Positions 16,892-24,225 of a stretch of 64,000 bases of DNA are shown here, piece after piece (within the stretch, counting starts at the first letter, position 1; the number at the start of each line of letters is the position of its first letter). This stretch comes from Bryobacteraceae bacterium (GTDB taxonomy: Bacteria > Acidobacteriota > Terriglobia > Bryobacterales > Bryobacteraceae), in assembly GCA_030041495.1 (NCBI GenBank), contig JASHNT010000141.1, positions 124,001 through 188,000 of the forward strand, read 5' to 3'. The notes under the pieces are model-generated. The model was not told where the DNA came from, made no database searches, and saw only the letters and a list, made by a program, of their open reading frames with translations. The position numbers were made by a program, and so were the translations under genes.

Positions 16892-18513
16892 TGCGAAATG
16901 GTCTCCTTGCCCGGATAAGGGATCAGCCTCGGCGGCGAAGCATCGGCCTCCAGCACCCACGCCTGGCGATCGCGATAGTAGGCGAGTAGCTCCGCGTCAC
17001 GCTGCGCGCCCATTTCGTGCGCCCAGATAATCGGCGACGCATCGATATCCGCCCGGTTGTAAATCCACTCTTCGTGGACCTTATGTTGCGGAGTGTAGCG
17101 CACCAGAACCAGTTGCTTGCCCGGCTCATGCTCCAATTGCCGGATCACCGCGGCGCGCTTCACCGTGAATTCGGACACGGGCGGGCGTTCGCGGACGAAG
17201 AACGTGAACGTGCTCACGAACTGGTAGCCACACAAGGTGACGAAGAACACCGCCACAGCGAAACCCACGGGCCTTCCTGACGGCCGCCAGTGGTACAGCC
17301 GCGACAGGGTTTGCAGAAAACGCGCGTACAACAGGCCGACGATCGGAGCAGCATAATGCGGCTCATTGCCGATCAGAGGGAGCAGCGCGATCACGATGAA
17401 TCCGGCCAGCAGCCAAACCGTCAGCCGTTCCTCGGCGCTTTGAAAGCGATACGGCCAGATCAGCGGAAAGACCAATACCGGCCATAACCCGAAAAAGAAG
17501 TTGTACAGGTCAGACAGTTTCCCTAGGGCTGAATTCAGGACGTCGGTCCGAGTGGTCCGCCATTGCCAGACGTTCCAACCGGTGAAGACCTCGCGGATGG
17601 AAGCGTGCCGGTAAGCCGGCTCCGGGCGCAGCGGCAGGAATCCAAAGATCGGCGCGACTGCGTACTGCTGGTCGTACAAAGCGTGCGGCATGACGAGCGG
17701 ACTGCCCGTGACACGGTAGTCGACGTAGGCAACCGCGCCGAGGGAAACCAGGAGAACGGCCACGGCCGGTATCGCCACACGCCTGCTTTGCGCGCGCAGA
17801 GCGGCCGGAAATTTGCGCCACATCCAAGCGAGCATCACCAAAGCCAGCGCGCCCAACACTGCGCCTTCCCATGGCCGCGAGTGCATCAGAATCGCCAGAC
17901 CGGCCGCGGCAGCCATCAAATGCCCGGACTGCCCGCGCCGCCACACACGAATGAGCCCGCCCAGCACCAGCGCGCCGCCGATCGCCGGGACGGCTCCGCC
18001 CCAGTACGAGTTCATCCAATAACTGAAGATGCCGACGCGCAGCATGAACAGAATCGCGCCTAACAGCGCTGCGTTGGCTCCAAGCCAGCCCTGCAGCATC
18101 CAGCACACAAAGAAGCACATCAGGCCCGCGCTTAAGAACACGCCCACCCACGGCTGGTGGAAGAATTTCTCACCGAACGCCAACACCAGGCCTTGCAGCG
18201 GAGGGTACTTCGAGGCGTAGACCGGCTGCATCAACTCATGGATGGTCTCGAAGTGCTGCCACATGGCAGGGGTCGGATTCGCCAAGCGCCCGTGAGCGTA
18301 GGTATCGCCCGCGAGCAGATAACTGAACTCATCGTGCGCCGTCGGCTCAGGTACCGGAAATACCGGAAGCAGCGCGGCCCGAATCCCCAGGGTCAACACC
18401 AGCACCACCGAACACGCTAGTAAATCTCGCCGTGCGATCGACTCATAAGCCCGAAGCAGGCTGTGCCACAAGCCACGGGTCTCGACCGGCGCTGGAATCG
18501 AAATGGTGCTCAC
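16888..18513 (-). CDS. GT-C-type membrane glycosyltransferase (second of three paralogues)
   Basis: The 541-residue polytopic protein is closely related to both neighbours. It has TAHDEFSYLLAGDTYAHGRL after the first helix, WQHFETIHELMQPVYASKYP, YWMNSYWGGAVPAIGGALVL and LMHSRPWEGAVLG, then the outer C-terminal segment RYTPQHKVHEEWIYNRADID and LIPYPGKE. The GTG at 18513 is taken as the start because it overlaps the preceding stop codon as GTGA, matching local habit; the first in-frame ATG would be 26 codons upstream inside the neighbouring gene. The donor and acceptor cannot be read from sequence. The EEW and RADID blocks are shared by all three paralogues and may form the acceptor site. Confidence 0.82.
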   Translation of the reverse strand: MSTISIPAPVETRGLWHSLLRAYESIARRDLLACSVVLVLTLGIRAALLPVFPVPEPTAHDEFSYLLAGDTYAHGRLANPTPAMWQHFETIHELMQPVYASKYPPLQGLVLAFGEKFFHQPWVGVFLSAGLMCFFVCWMLQGWLGANAALLGAILFMLRVGIFSYWMNSYWGGAVPAIGGALVLGGLIRVWRRGQSGHLMAAAAGLAILMHSRPWEGAVLGALALVMLAWMWRKFPAALRAQSRRVAIPAVAVLLVSLGAVAYVDYRVTGSPLVMPHALYDQQYAVAPIFGFLPLRPEPAYRHASIREVFTGWNVWQWRTTRTDVLNSALGKLSDLYNFFFGLWPVLVFPLIWPYRFQSAEERLTVWLLAGFIVIALLPLIGNEPHYAAPIVGLLYARFLQTLSRLYHWRPSGRPVGFAVAVFFVTLCGYQFVSTFTFFVRERPPVSEFTVKRAAVIRQLEHEPGKQLVLVRYTPQHKVHEEWIYNRADIDASPIIWAHEMGAQRDAELLAYYRDRQAWVLEADASPPRLIPYPGKETISQ

Positions 18514-20096
18514 CGGCGAGCTTCCTTTTCCACATCGACTGCCGGATACGGCTCCAGCGACGGCGGAGTGCGATCCGGCTGGACTAGCCACACCCGGCGA
18601 TCATGAAAATATTCGAGGAAGGGCCGGTCGTGTCCCGGATCCATTTCACGGGCCCAGACCACCTTGGAGCCGTCGATATCGGCGGCGTTGAACACCCACT
18701 CCTCCTGCGGGTTGTGCCCGGCGGCGTAGCGGACCAGCACGAGTTGTTTTCCCGGCAAAGCCTCCAAGCGCCGTTGCATCTCCGCGCGAGCCTCGCCAAA
18801 ATGAGCCGAGCGGCTGGCGAGCACTTGGCTGAAACTATCGCGGCCGCTCAGGACAAACAGGGCGACCGCGGCCACCGCCGCGGCCTTCCCCCAAGGCTTG
18901 CGCAAGGAGCTGAGACCGGCGAGACCGTCCAGAAATCGCACGTAAAACACTCCGGCAAAACCGGCAGCGTAGTGGGGAAGAACCCCGATCAGCGGAGTGA
19001 TCGAAAGAATCGCGGCGCCCATCAGCGCCAGTGAGACGCGGCTCATCGCGTTGGCAGTGGGCCACAGAAGCAGAGGAATCATCAGCGGCCAGGCTCCAAA
19101 AAAGAAGCTGACCACGATGTAGATTCGTGCCAGCCATTGCACCACGGGCTCGGCGTGCGACCCCTTCCACAGCTTGACGTCCCAACCGGTGTAGAAATCG
19201 CGCATCACGGCATGGTGGTAGACCGGTTCCGGCGCCAGGGGCAGGAACACGAACATGGAAGCCACTTCATACTGCCGGCTGTTCATCTGATAGGGAAGCG
19301 TCATCGCGTGGCCGGTGACGCGAATATCGTCATAATCGACCGCCGCCAGAGCCAGCGCCAGCACCGCGGCCGCCGGCAACGCAGTCCGCAGCAATGCCGG
19401 CCCAAGCGAGACCTCCGACCTACGCAGCAGCCATAAAAACGCGAGCCCGCTGCTGATCGCCACCACCATCGCGTCATACGGCCGCGAAAGGATCATCACG
19501 GAGATCCCCAGGGCCCAGGTCACCGAGTGCCGGTATTCGCGCTGTTGTGCGATGCGCGCCACCGCGCCGAACGCCAGCGCTCCTCCGATGGCGGGTACGG
19601 CTCCGCCTTCAAACGAATTCATCCAGTAGCTCAGCACGCCGATCCGGACGCTGAACAGCAGCGCGCCCAGCAATGCCCACTCCGCCGAAACCCAGCCTTG
19701 CAGCATCCAGCACACGGCCGCGCACATCAACGCGGAGCTCAATGCCGCGCCGATCCACGGTTGATGGAACAGCACCTCGCCCACGGCCAAAACCATGCCT
19801 TGCAGAGGCGGATATTTCGAGGAATAAGACGGCTGCTGAATTTCCTGAAATGTTTCGAAGTGCTGCCAGAACGGATGCGGCGGATTGGTGAGGCGGCCGT
19901 GCGCATATGTGTCGCCTGCCAGGAGGTAACTGAATTCGTCGTGGATGACCGGGTTCGGCACACCCAACCACGGCTGAAGCGCGAAGCGCAGGGTCAGGGT
20001 CAGCAGAAAGACAGCGGCACAGGCCAGACCCCGCCGGCGCGAGAAACTCGACCACGCTCCGAGCAGTCGCGGCACAAGCGTGGGTGTGGCTTTCAC
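18510..20096 (-). CDS. GT-C-type membrane glycosyltransferase (first of three paralogues)
   Basis: The 528-residue polytopic protein starts at a GTG (20096). After the first helix it has VIHDEFSYLLAGDTYAHGRL with Asp53-Glu54 as the likely catalytic pair, then WQHFETFQEIQQPSYSSKYP and YWMNSFEGGAVPAIGGALAF. It lacks the HSRPWEG block of its siblings and has LSRPYDAMV instead, so it is the most divergent. The C-terminal RYAAGHNPQEEWVFNAADID is conserved. The gene leads a run of three, each overlapping the next by four bases. It lies 49 bp after the 5' end of this run's flank, just downstream of the methyltransferase gene. Heptose and epimerase genes next door suggest a cell-surface glycan. Confidence 0.82.
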   Translation of the reverse strand: MKATPTLVPRLLGAWSSFSRRRGLACAAVFLLTLTLRFALQPWLGVPNPVIHDEFSYLLAGDTYAHGRLTNPPHPFWQHFETFQEIQQPSYSSKYPPLQGMVLAVGEVLFHQPWIGAALSSALMCAAVCWMLQGWVSAEWALLGALLFSVRIGVLSYWMNSFEGGAVPAIGGALAFGAVARIAQQREYRHSVTWALGISVMILSRPYDAMVVAISSGLAFLWLLRRSEVSLGPALLRTALPAAAVLALALAAVDYDDIRVTGHAMTLPYQMNSRQYEVASMFVFLPLAPEPVYHHAVMRDFYTGWDVKLWKGSHAEPVVQWLARIYIVVSFFFGAWPLMIPLLLWPTANAMSRVSLALMGAAILSITPLIGVLPHYAAGFAGVFYVRFLDGLAGLSSLRKPWGKAAAVAAVALFVLSGRDSFSQVLASRSAHFGEARAEMQRRLEALPGKQLVLVRYAAGHNPQEEWVFNAADIDGSKVVWAREMDPGHDRPFLEYFHDRRVWLVQPDRTPPSLEPYPAVDVEKEARR

Positions 20097-20145
20097 ACCC
20101 TTAGATCGTCTGACCGGGTCGAAAGCTTAATACTTCGCTGCGCGG

Positions 20146-20865
20146 TCAGACTCCCGGCTTCACCACCATGCATTGCGTGTAGGCTAAAGGGAAGACGGCC
20201 ACATTCCTATCCGAGAAAAACTCGTCGAATGCCCGCGACACACCCGGCGAGCTGGAATAGTCGTGCGAAATCAGAGCTCCTCCTGGAGTCAGTCTCGGCC
20301 AGAAGAAATCCAGGCCGCTCAGCGTACTCTCATACAGATCCACGTCCAGATGCACAAATGAGAATCGCACTTCCCGGACTGGCTCCGCTGTTTCCGGGAA
20401 GAGCCCCTTATAGAAGTGAAGATTCTGATAGGGCTTCAGATATCCTTTCACGTCTTCCAGCGACGACTTGTACGCCCCTTCGTAAAAGGCCTCGTCGTTT
20501 CCGGAAGGTTTCGGGAGGCCTTCAAAGGTGTCGAACAAATGAAACGGCTTGCCGGGCTCCGCCTCACGGATTATGCGTGATGACGCTCCCCGGTAGACGC
20601 CGACTTCCGCGATATGTCCGGGTATCTTTGCAAGCGCTCGCACGGTCCTGTAGATCTGAGCGCCTTCCACGTTGCTGAGCAGGGTGTCGCGCTCTTGCGA
20701 TATCCGCTTGATCAGGTCCGACAACTGCCGGTCGTCGTCGAATGACGCCGGGATCAGCTGCATGTTCGACGCGCGCTCGAATGCCTGAATAGCGAAGCGC
20801 CGCACTGGTCTCATAAATCCAATGCTCGCGATCCGGCGGAGAACTTTCTTGCCAGGTTGATGCAT
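20146..20865 (-). CDS. TylF/MycF-family O-methyltransferase
   Basis: These SAM-dependent enzymes methylate sugar hydroxyls; family members act on macrolide sugars and on polysaccharides. The 239 residues contain a SAM-binding segment IAEVGVYRGASSRIIR, an acidic loop HLFDTFEGLPKPSG, the metal-binding FVHLDVDLYESTLSGLDFFW, and LTPGGALISHDYSS followed by the family end ARAFDEFF-like (SRAFDEFFSD). The start is uncertain: ATG 20865 is used, ATG 20814 is possible, and the region upstream belongs to the FKBP gene. It lies between that gene and the GT-C run and could methylate the glycan that the cluster builds. Confidence 0.83.
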   Translation of the reverse strand: MHQPGKKVLRRIASIGFMRPVRRFAIQAFERASNMQLIPASFDDDRQLSDLIKRISQERDTLLSNVEGAQIYRTVRALAKIPGHIAEVGVYRGASSRIIREAEPGKPFHLFDTFEGLPKPSGNDEAFYEGAYKSSLEDVKGYLKPYQNLHFYKGLFPETAEPVREVRFSFVHLDVDLYESTLSGLDFFWPRLTPGGALISHDYSSSPGVSRAFDEFFSDRNVAVFPLAYTQCMVVKPGV

Positions 20866-20942
20866 TCCGCGCCGGTCCTGACCCGGCTGATCGAAGATCG
20901 GCGGAACGGCGCAGACCCTGTAGTACCCTCTCTGCCTAAGCT

Positions 20943-21464
20943 CTAACCACCGATGCCGAGCAGCTCGATCTGGAAGACCAGCGTAGCATTCGGCGGAATC
21001 GCGGAAGTCGGCGGATTCGCTCCATAGGCGATGGAAGCAGGGCACGTCAACTGCGCCTTGCCGCCCACCTTCATCTTTTGAACGCCTTCGGTCCAGCACG
21101 GAATCACCATGTTCAGCCCAAAGCTGATCGGCATGCCGCTCTTGTAGGAACTATCGAATTCCGTGCCATCCGTAAGCATTCCGCGGTAGTTGACCTTGAC
21201 GGTATCGGTGGCCTTCGGCGATGGTCCCGTGCCGGCCTTCAGCTCCTTGTAGATCAGTCCGCTGGCGGTCTTCACCGCGCCGGGCTCCGCGGCTGCTTTT
21301 TCAAGGAAGGGGTCCGCGGCCGGGGCCGCGGGGGCCGGAGCGGATGCAGCCGAAGCCGAAGCGGAGGCTACCGCATCGCTAACGGCTTTCTGCGCATCCG
21401 GCGAGGGCGAGGACGAACAGGACACGAGCACGGCCGCAAAAACGGCCACAAAAAGGAGACGCAT
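20943..21464 (-). CDS. FKBP-type peptidyl-prolyl isomerase lipoprotein
   Basis: The enzyme accelerates proline cis-trans isomerisation during periplasmic folding. The 173 residues begin with a lipoprotein signal (MRLLFVAVFAAVLVSCSSS, lipid-attachment Cys16) and an Ala/Ser-rich linker. A full FKBP domain follows from about residue 65: VNYRGMLTDGTEFDSSYK, PISFGLNMVIPCWTEGVQKM, AYGANPPTSAIPPNATLVFQ and IELLGI. ATG 21464 is preferred over ATG 21482: a TATTCT box lies eight bases upstream of it, and it gives the better lipobox. The AAA ATPase stop is 29 bp upstream, so co-transcription is also possible. Confidence 0.92.
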   Translation of the reverse strand: MRLLFVAVFAAVLVSCSSSPSPDAQKAVSDAVASASASAASAPAPAAPAADPFLEKAAAEPGAVKTASGLIYKELKAGTGPSPKATDTVKVNYRGMLTDGTEFDSSYKSGMPISFGLNMVIPCWTEGVQKMKVGGKAQLTCPASIAYGANPPTSAIPPNATLVFQIELLGIGG

Positions 21465-21493
21465 AACTTTAAAGAATACCATCGCCTCGTTCG

Positions 21494-23008
21494 TCACAAC
21501 CGAAGGCGCGATGGCGAAGCTTTGATGGCGCGCTCGAAAGCCCAGCCGCGAATCTGGTTGATCTGCTCCTTCATCGTGCGCGAGAGCGGAACCTGCTTGA
21601 CAGCGATGTTGATCAGGTCCTGCTCCACCACCTGCCGGTCGGCGAGCTTGGCCCGGGTGATCGCCGAGACGACGCATTGCTCCACTTCCGCTCCGGTCCA
21701 CCCGGTGGTGAATTGCGCGAGCTTCTCCAAGTCGATATTGGAAATGTCCACGCCGCGGCGGGTCAAGTGAATCCGGAAGATCTCGATGATTTCGTCTTCG
21801 TGCGGAATATCGACGAAGAAAACTTCATCGAAGCGGCCCTTGCGGATCATTTCGGCGGGCAGCAGGTCGATGCGGTTGGCCGTCGCGGCGACAAACAATC
21901 CGCGCGCCTTTTCCTGCATCCAGGTCAGGAAGAATGCAAAGATGCGGCCCTGTTCGCCGCTGGATTCGGTGGAGGTAATGCCCATCTCGATTTCGTCGAA
22001 CCACAACACCGCCGGCGCCATGTCCTCCATCATCTTGCACGCGGCGACGAAGGCGCCCTCGGGCTTGCCGTGACGGCCCGAGAAAATCTCGATCATGTCG
22101 ATGCGATAAAGAGGAAGCTGGAATTGATTGGCGATGGCCTTCACCGAAAGGCTCTTGCCGCAACCTGGAATGCCCATCATCAATAACCCCTTGGGCACAA
22201 TCTCCGCGCTTAAGGTATCGCGCAGCTCGAACAGCTTGCGCCGCTCGATCAGCCACGACTTTAAAACTTCAAGTCCGCCCACATCGCTCAACTGCGTGCC
22301 CTCGGAGATGAATTCGATCACCCCGCTGCGGTTCACCAGCAGGCGCTTTTCTTCGAGCAAGGCGGGCAAGGATTCCGTGCCGAGCGCGTGGCCGGCAACT
22401 TGAGCGCGCCGCAGCGCGTACCCGGCTTCATCCAGAGTCAGTCCTTGAAGCGCGTTCGCGAACTGGAGCCCCGTTTCCTCGTCGATATCCGGGATTCGCC
22501 GGCGCACGAACTCCGCCAGCTCCACACGATCCGGCTGGCGCAGTTCGATAAACATCATGCTGCGCTCGACCTCTTCGGGAATGAAGCGCACTGGCGAGGA
22601 GATCACCGTGAATTTGTCCTGGTCGATGCACCGTTGATACACGTCGCGCAGCCGGCGGCGAGTCTCCGGCGATTCGCGCAGCGCTTCGTGAAAGTCGCGG
22701 AGATGGAAGATCGCCGAGCCCTGGCGGGCAATGATGAAATCGAGCGCGGCACGCGGGGATTCGGTTCCCGGCTGGGGGGTCTCGCCTACCCGATGCATGC
22801 CCTCGGTGAGGCTCCAGCTCCAAACCGGAAGCGGATCGGCCGGGCGGAGGCTACACGAGACATCGCGCAGAGCTTGTGTCACGCGCTGCTCTTCGGTGGT
22901 GCGGACGTAAGTGAGCGGGCGGCCGGACTGGAACACTTCGCGCAGAGTCTTGGCCGCGCGGCTCTCGGTCCGCGGCTGGGCCGGATCAACGCTGAGTTCG
23001 GGCGACAT
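21494..23008 (-). CDS. AAA+ ATPase, Ycf46-like
   Basis: This 504-residue protein has a degenerate N-terminal AAA half (about 1-240) and an active C-terminal AAA module. Walker A is GIPGCGKSLSVKAI (about 277-290), Walker B is VLWFDEIEM (about 336-344), and the sensor/second-region block ANRIDLLPAEMIRKGRFDEV includes the arginine finger. FTTGWTGAEVEQCVV follows. This layout matches Ycf46 of plastids and cyanobacteria, a protein of unclear role linked to carbon or stress responses. CATAAT lies eight bases before the ATG. The gene is divergent from hicB with 80 bp between them. Confidence 0.87.
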   Translation of the reverse strand: MSPELSVDPAQPRTESRAAKTLREVFQSGRPLTYVRTTEEQRVTQALRDVSCSLRPADPLPVWSWSLTEGMHRVGETPQPGTESPRAALDFIIARQGSAIFHLRDFHEALRESPETRRRLRDVYQRCIDQDKFTVISSPVRFIPEEVERSMMFIELRQPDRVELAEFVRRRIPDIDEETGLQFANALQGLTLDEAGYALRRAQVAGHALGTESLPALLEEKRLLVNRSGVIEFISEGTQLSDVGGLEVLKSWLIERRKLFELRDTLSAEIVPKGLLMMGIPGCGKSLSVKAIANQFQLPLYRIDMIEIFSGRHGKPEGAFVAACKMMEDMAPAVLWFDEIEMGITSTESSGEQGRIFAFFLTWMQEKARGLFVAATANRIDLLPAEMIRKGRFDEVFFVDIPHEDEIIEIFRIHLTRRGVDISNIDLEKLAQFTTGWTGAEVEQCVVSAITRAKLADRQVVEQDLINIAVKQVPLSRTMKEQINQIRGWAFERAIKASPSRLRL

Positions 23009-23062
23009 CTCTCTTCATTATGACGAGCGGAAGGCGTGGAAAGTCTGTCCATGCCTCCCCGT

Positions 23063-23097
23063 GAACTTCACGCCAGTATACTGAAGGCATGAAGTTC
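23063..23097 (+). promoter_or_regulatory. hicBA promoter with operator-like inverted repeats
   Basis: GAACTTCA (23063-23070) and TGAAGTTC (23090-23097) form an eight-base inverted repeat. In its centre lies the perfect ten-base palindrome CAGTATACTG (23074-23083), which contains a TATACT -10 box (23077-23082). The box ends exactly six bases before the hicB ATG, predicting transcription from the A of that ATG and therefore a leaderless mRNA. Autorepression by the HicB-HicA complex binding this site is a reasonable inference from other hicBA loci. Confidence 0.55.
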
Positions 23098-23292
23098 CGC
23101 GTGGTGATCGAATACGACGCAGAAGTGAAGGCATTCTCGGCCGTTTGTCCGGAACTGCCCGGCTGCGCGTCGGCCGGCGACACCGAAGAAGAAGCGCGCC
23201 GCAACATCAAAGAGGCAATCGAGCTGTATCTTAAGCCGTCACACATTGAGCTCCCACGTGACGCCAAGGTAGCCGAGGTTACGGTTGGGTGA
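23089..23292 (+). CDS. hicB: HicB-family antitoxin
   Basis: This 67-residue protein has the partial RNase H-like fold of HicB: KFRVVIEYDAEVKAFSAVCP, then LPGCASAGDTEEEARRNIKE, AIELYL and a basic tail. HicB proteins bind and block the HicA mRNA interferase. It lacks the extra C-terminal DNA-binding domain found in longer HicB proteins, so DNA binding, if any, depends on the complex. The last eight bases overlap the hicA gene, as expected for a coupled antitoxin-toxin pair. There is no ribosome-binding site at useful spacing and the promoter box predicts a leaderless transcript. Confidence 0.92.
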   Translation: MKFRVVIEYDAEVKAFSAVCPELPGCASAGDTEEEARRNIKEAIELYLKPSHIELPRDAKVAEVTVG

Positions 23293-23512
23293 GCGGGGAA
23301 CGCCTCGTCTCAATGCGCGGGAAGTAATCGCGATTCTGAGGCGGCACGGCTTCGAGATGGCCGGCCAGTCCGGCAGCCATCAGAAGTGGAGAAACCCAGT
23401 GACAGGCAAACAGGTGATCGTCGCCGATCACCGCGGCAAGACCTTCCAGCCGGCACTCTTCGGTCGATCATCGCGGGGTAGCGGAATCCCGCCGGCGGGT
23501 TGGCTCGATTAG
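23285..23512 (+). CDS. hicA: HicA-family mRNA interferase toxin with a compensated frameshift
   Basis: HicA is a small double-stranded-RNA-binding-fold toxin that cleaves mRNA. The 75 residues carry PRLNAREVIAILRRHGFE, the catalytic histidine in GQSGSHQKW (His32), and VIVADHRGK. Start is TTG at 23285, because no other in-frame start gives the family N-terminus. The C-terminus is odd: residues 57-65 read ALFGRSSRG where the family has GTLRSIIxxxG. The plus-one frame over 23452-23478 reads GTLRSIIAG, then the original frame resumes with SGIPPAGWLD. Two compensating one-base indels explain this. The toxin may therefore be inactive, or the sequence may contain errors. Confidence 0.8.
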   Translation: MGERGTPRLNAREVIAILRRHGFEMAGQSGSHQKWRNPVTGKQVIVADHRGKTFQPALFGRSSRGSGIPPAGWLD

Positions 23513-23565
23513 AAAGGCCTGGAGCGAGGTCGCCGGCTACGGCATGCGCGGAATACCTCCGGATC

Positions 23566-23934
23566 TTAGTCGCGCGGCAGTACTGCAGTTCGCGGCCGGT
23601 CCGGCCAGTGAAGCTGCACAACCGCGCCCGTGTCGAGTTCGGCCGCACGCTCCTTCAACGCCTGAATCAGCGCGGCGCCTCGCGACTCCGGTACCAACGG
23701 CTCACCGCGCAGCAAAATTACGCTGGGTTTACCAGCAGGGGTATGGATAAGAATTCGAGGGATATCCAGATCGTTGGTGAGCAGCGCGTACGTGTGCAGT
23801 CGCGCATATTCGCAAACGGCGGAATCCGGTGCGGCCGGCGAGCCGATCTCCGACCAATGGATCACCTCGTGACCGGCCGATGCGAGGGCCGCCACCCAAC
23901 GCAGTGTCAGATTCATATCGATAAGCAGCCGCAT
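23566..23934 (-). CDS. DUF5615 PIN-like toxin
   Basis: This 122-residue protein starts MRLLIDMNLTLRWVAALASA and has HEVIHWSEIGSPAAPD, the acidic LLTNDLDIP and a conserved basic end. DUF5615 proteins are PIN-like (nuclease-fold) proteins commonly paired with a DUF433 protein, as here. The active-site acidic residues D6 and the D in NDLD are visible. The ATG begins three bases after the DUF433 stop, so the genes are co-translated. The gene converges on hicA with 53 bp between the stops. It is read as the toxin of a type II pair; no experiment is known to me for this subtype. Confidence 0.85.
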   Translation of the reverse strand: MRLLIDMNLTLRWVAALASAGHEVIHWSEIGSPAAPDSAVCEYARLHTYALLTNDLDIPRILIHTPAGKPSVILLRGEPLVPESRGAALIQALKERAAELDTGAVVQLHWPDRPRTAVLPRD

Positions 23935-23937
23935 CGA

Positions 23938-24180
23938 TCAGCCGGCTAGAGGAAGTTCGCGTCCCGGAGCAAGGTTGGCGACATAGTCCAGGGCTTCGCG
24001 GATGTCTTCCTCTTCCAAGTAAGGAAAATCCTCTAATAGCTCGGATATAGACCGGCCCACGCCGATCGATTCCACGATCATTCCTACCGTGACGCGCATT
24101 CCGCGGATACACGGCTTTCCGTTCATGACTTCGGGATCGAGCGTAATCCGCCACAGCTCCTGCACAGGGCCCTCCTGCAC
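23938..24180 (-). CDS. DUF433 domain antitoxin
   Basis: The DUF433 domain is visible as ITLDPEVMNGKPCIRGMRVT, VGMIVESIGVGRSISELLED, and YLEEEDIREALDYVA. DUF433 proteins have a winged helix-turn-helix fold and act as antitoxins of DUF5615/PIN-like toxins. The start is uncertain. GTG 24180 has TATCAT exactly six bases upstream (leaderless pattern). GTG 24165 has AGGAGG five bases upstream. GTG 24198 is also in frame. The two first options sit in the two copies of a 15-bp tandem repeat. The 80-residue version is given. It precedes the toxin gene by three bases. Confidence 0.85.
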   Translation of the reverse strand: MQEGPVQELWRITLDPEVMNGKPCIRGMRVTVGMIVESIGVGRSISELLEDFPYLEEEDIREALDYVANLAPGRELPLAG

Positions 24181-24186
24181 AGAGCC
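24157..24186. repeat. tandem 15-bp in-frame duplication over the DUF433 start
   Basis: CTCCTGCACAGGGCC (24157-24171) and CTCCTGCACAGAGCC (24172-24186) differ by one base. Read on the minus strand, each unit carries a GTG start codon and an AGGAG ribosome-binding site, so the duplication created a second possible start with its own Shine-Dalgarno sequence. It keeps the reading frame (VQEGPVQE). Confidence 0.85.
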
Positions 24187-24192
24187 ATGATA
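24187..24192 (-). promoter_or_regulatory. putative -10 box of the DUF433/DUF5615 pair
   Basis: TATCAT on the minus strand is followed by exactly six bases and then GTG (24180), the same arrangement as at hicB and other leaderless candidates in this window. Confidence 0.4.
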
Positions 24193-24225
24193 GCGCACGC
24201 TTCCGGCATGCTCCGCCGCGATGGC

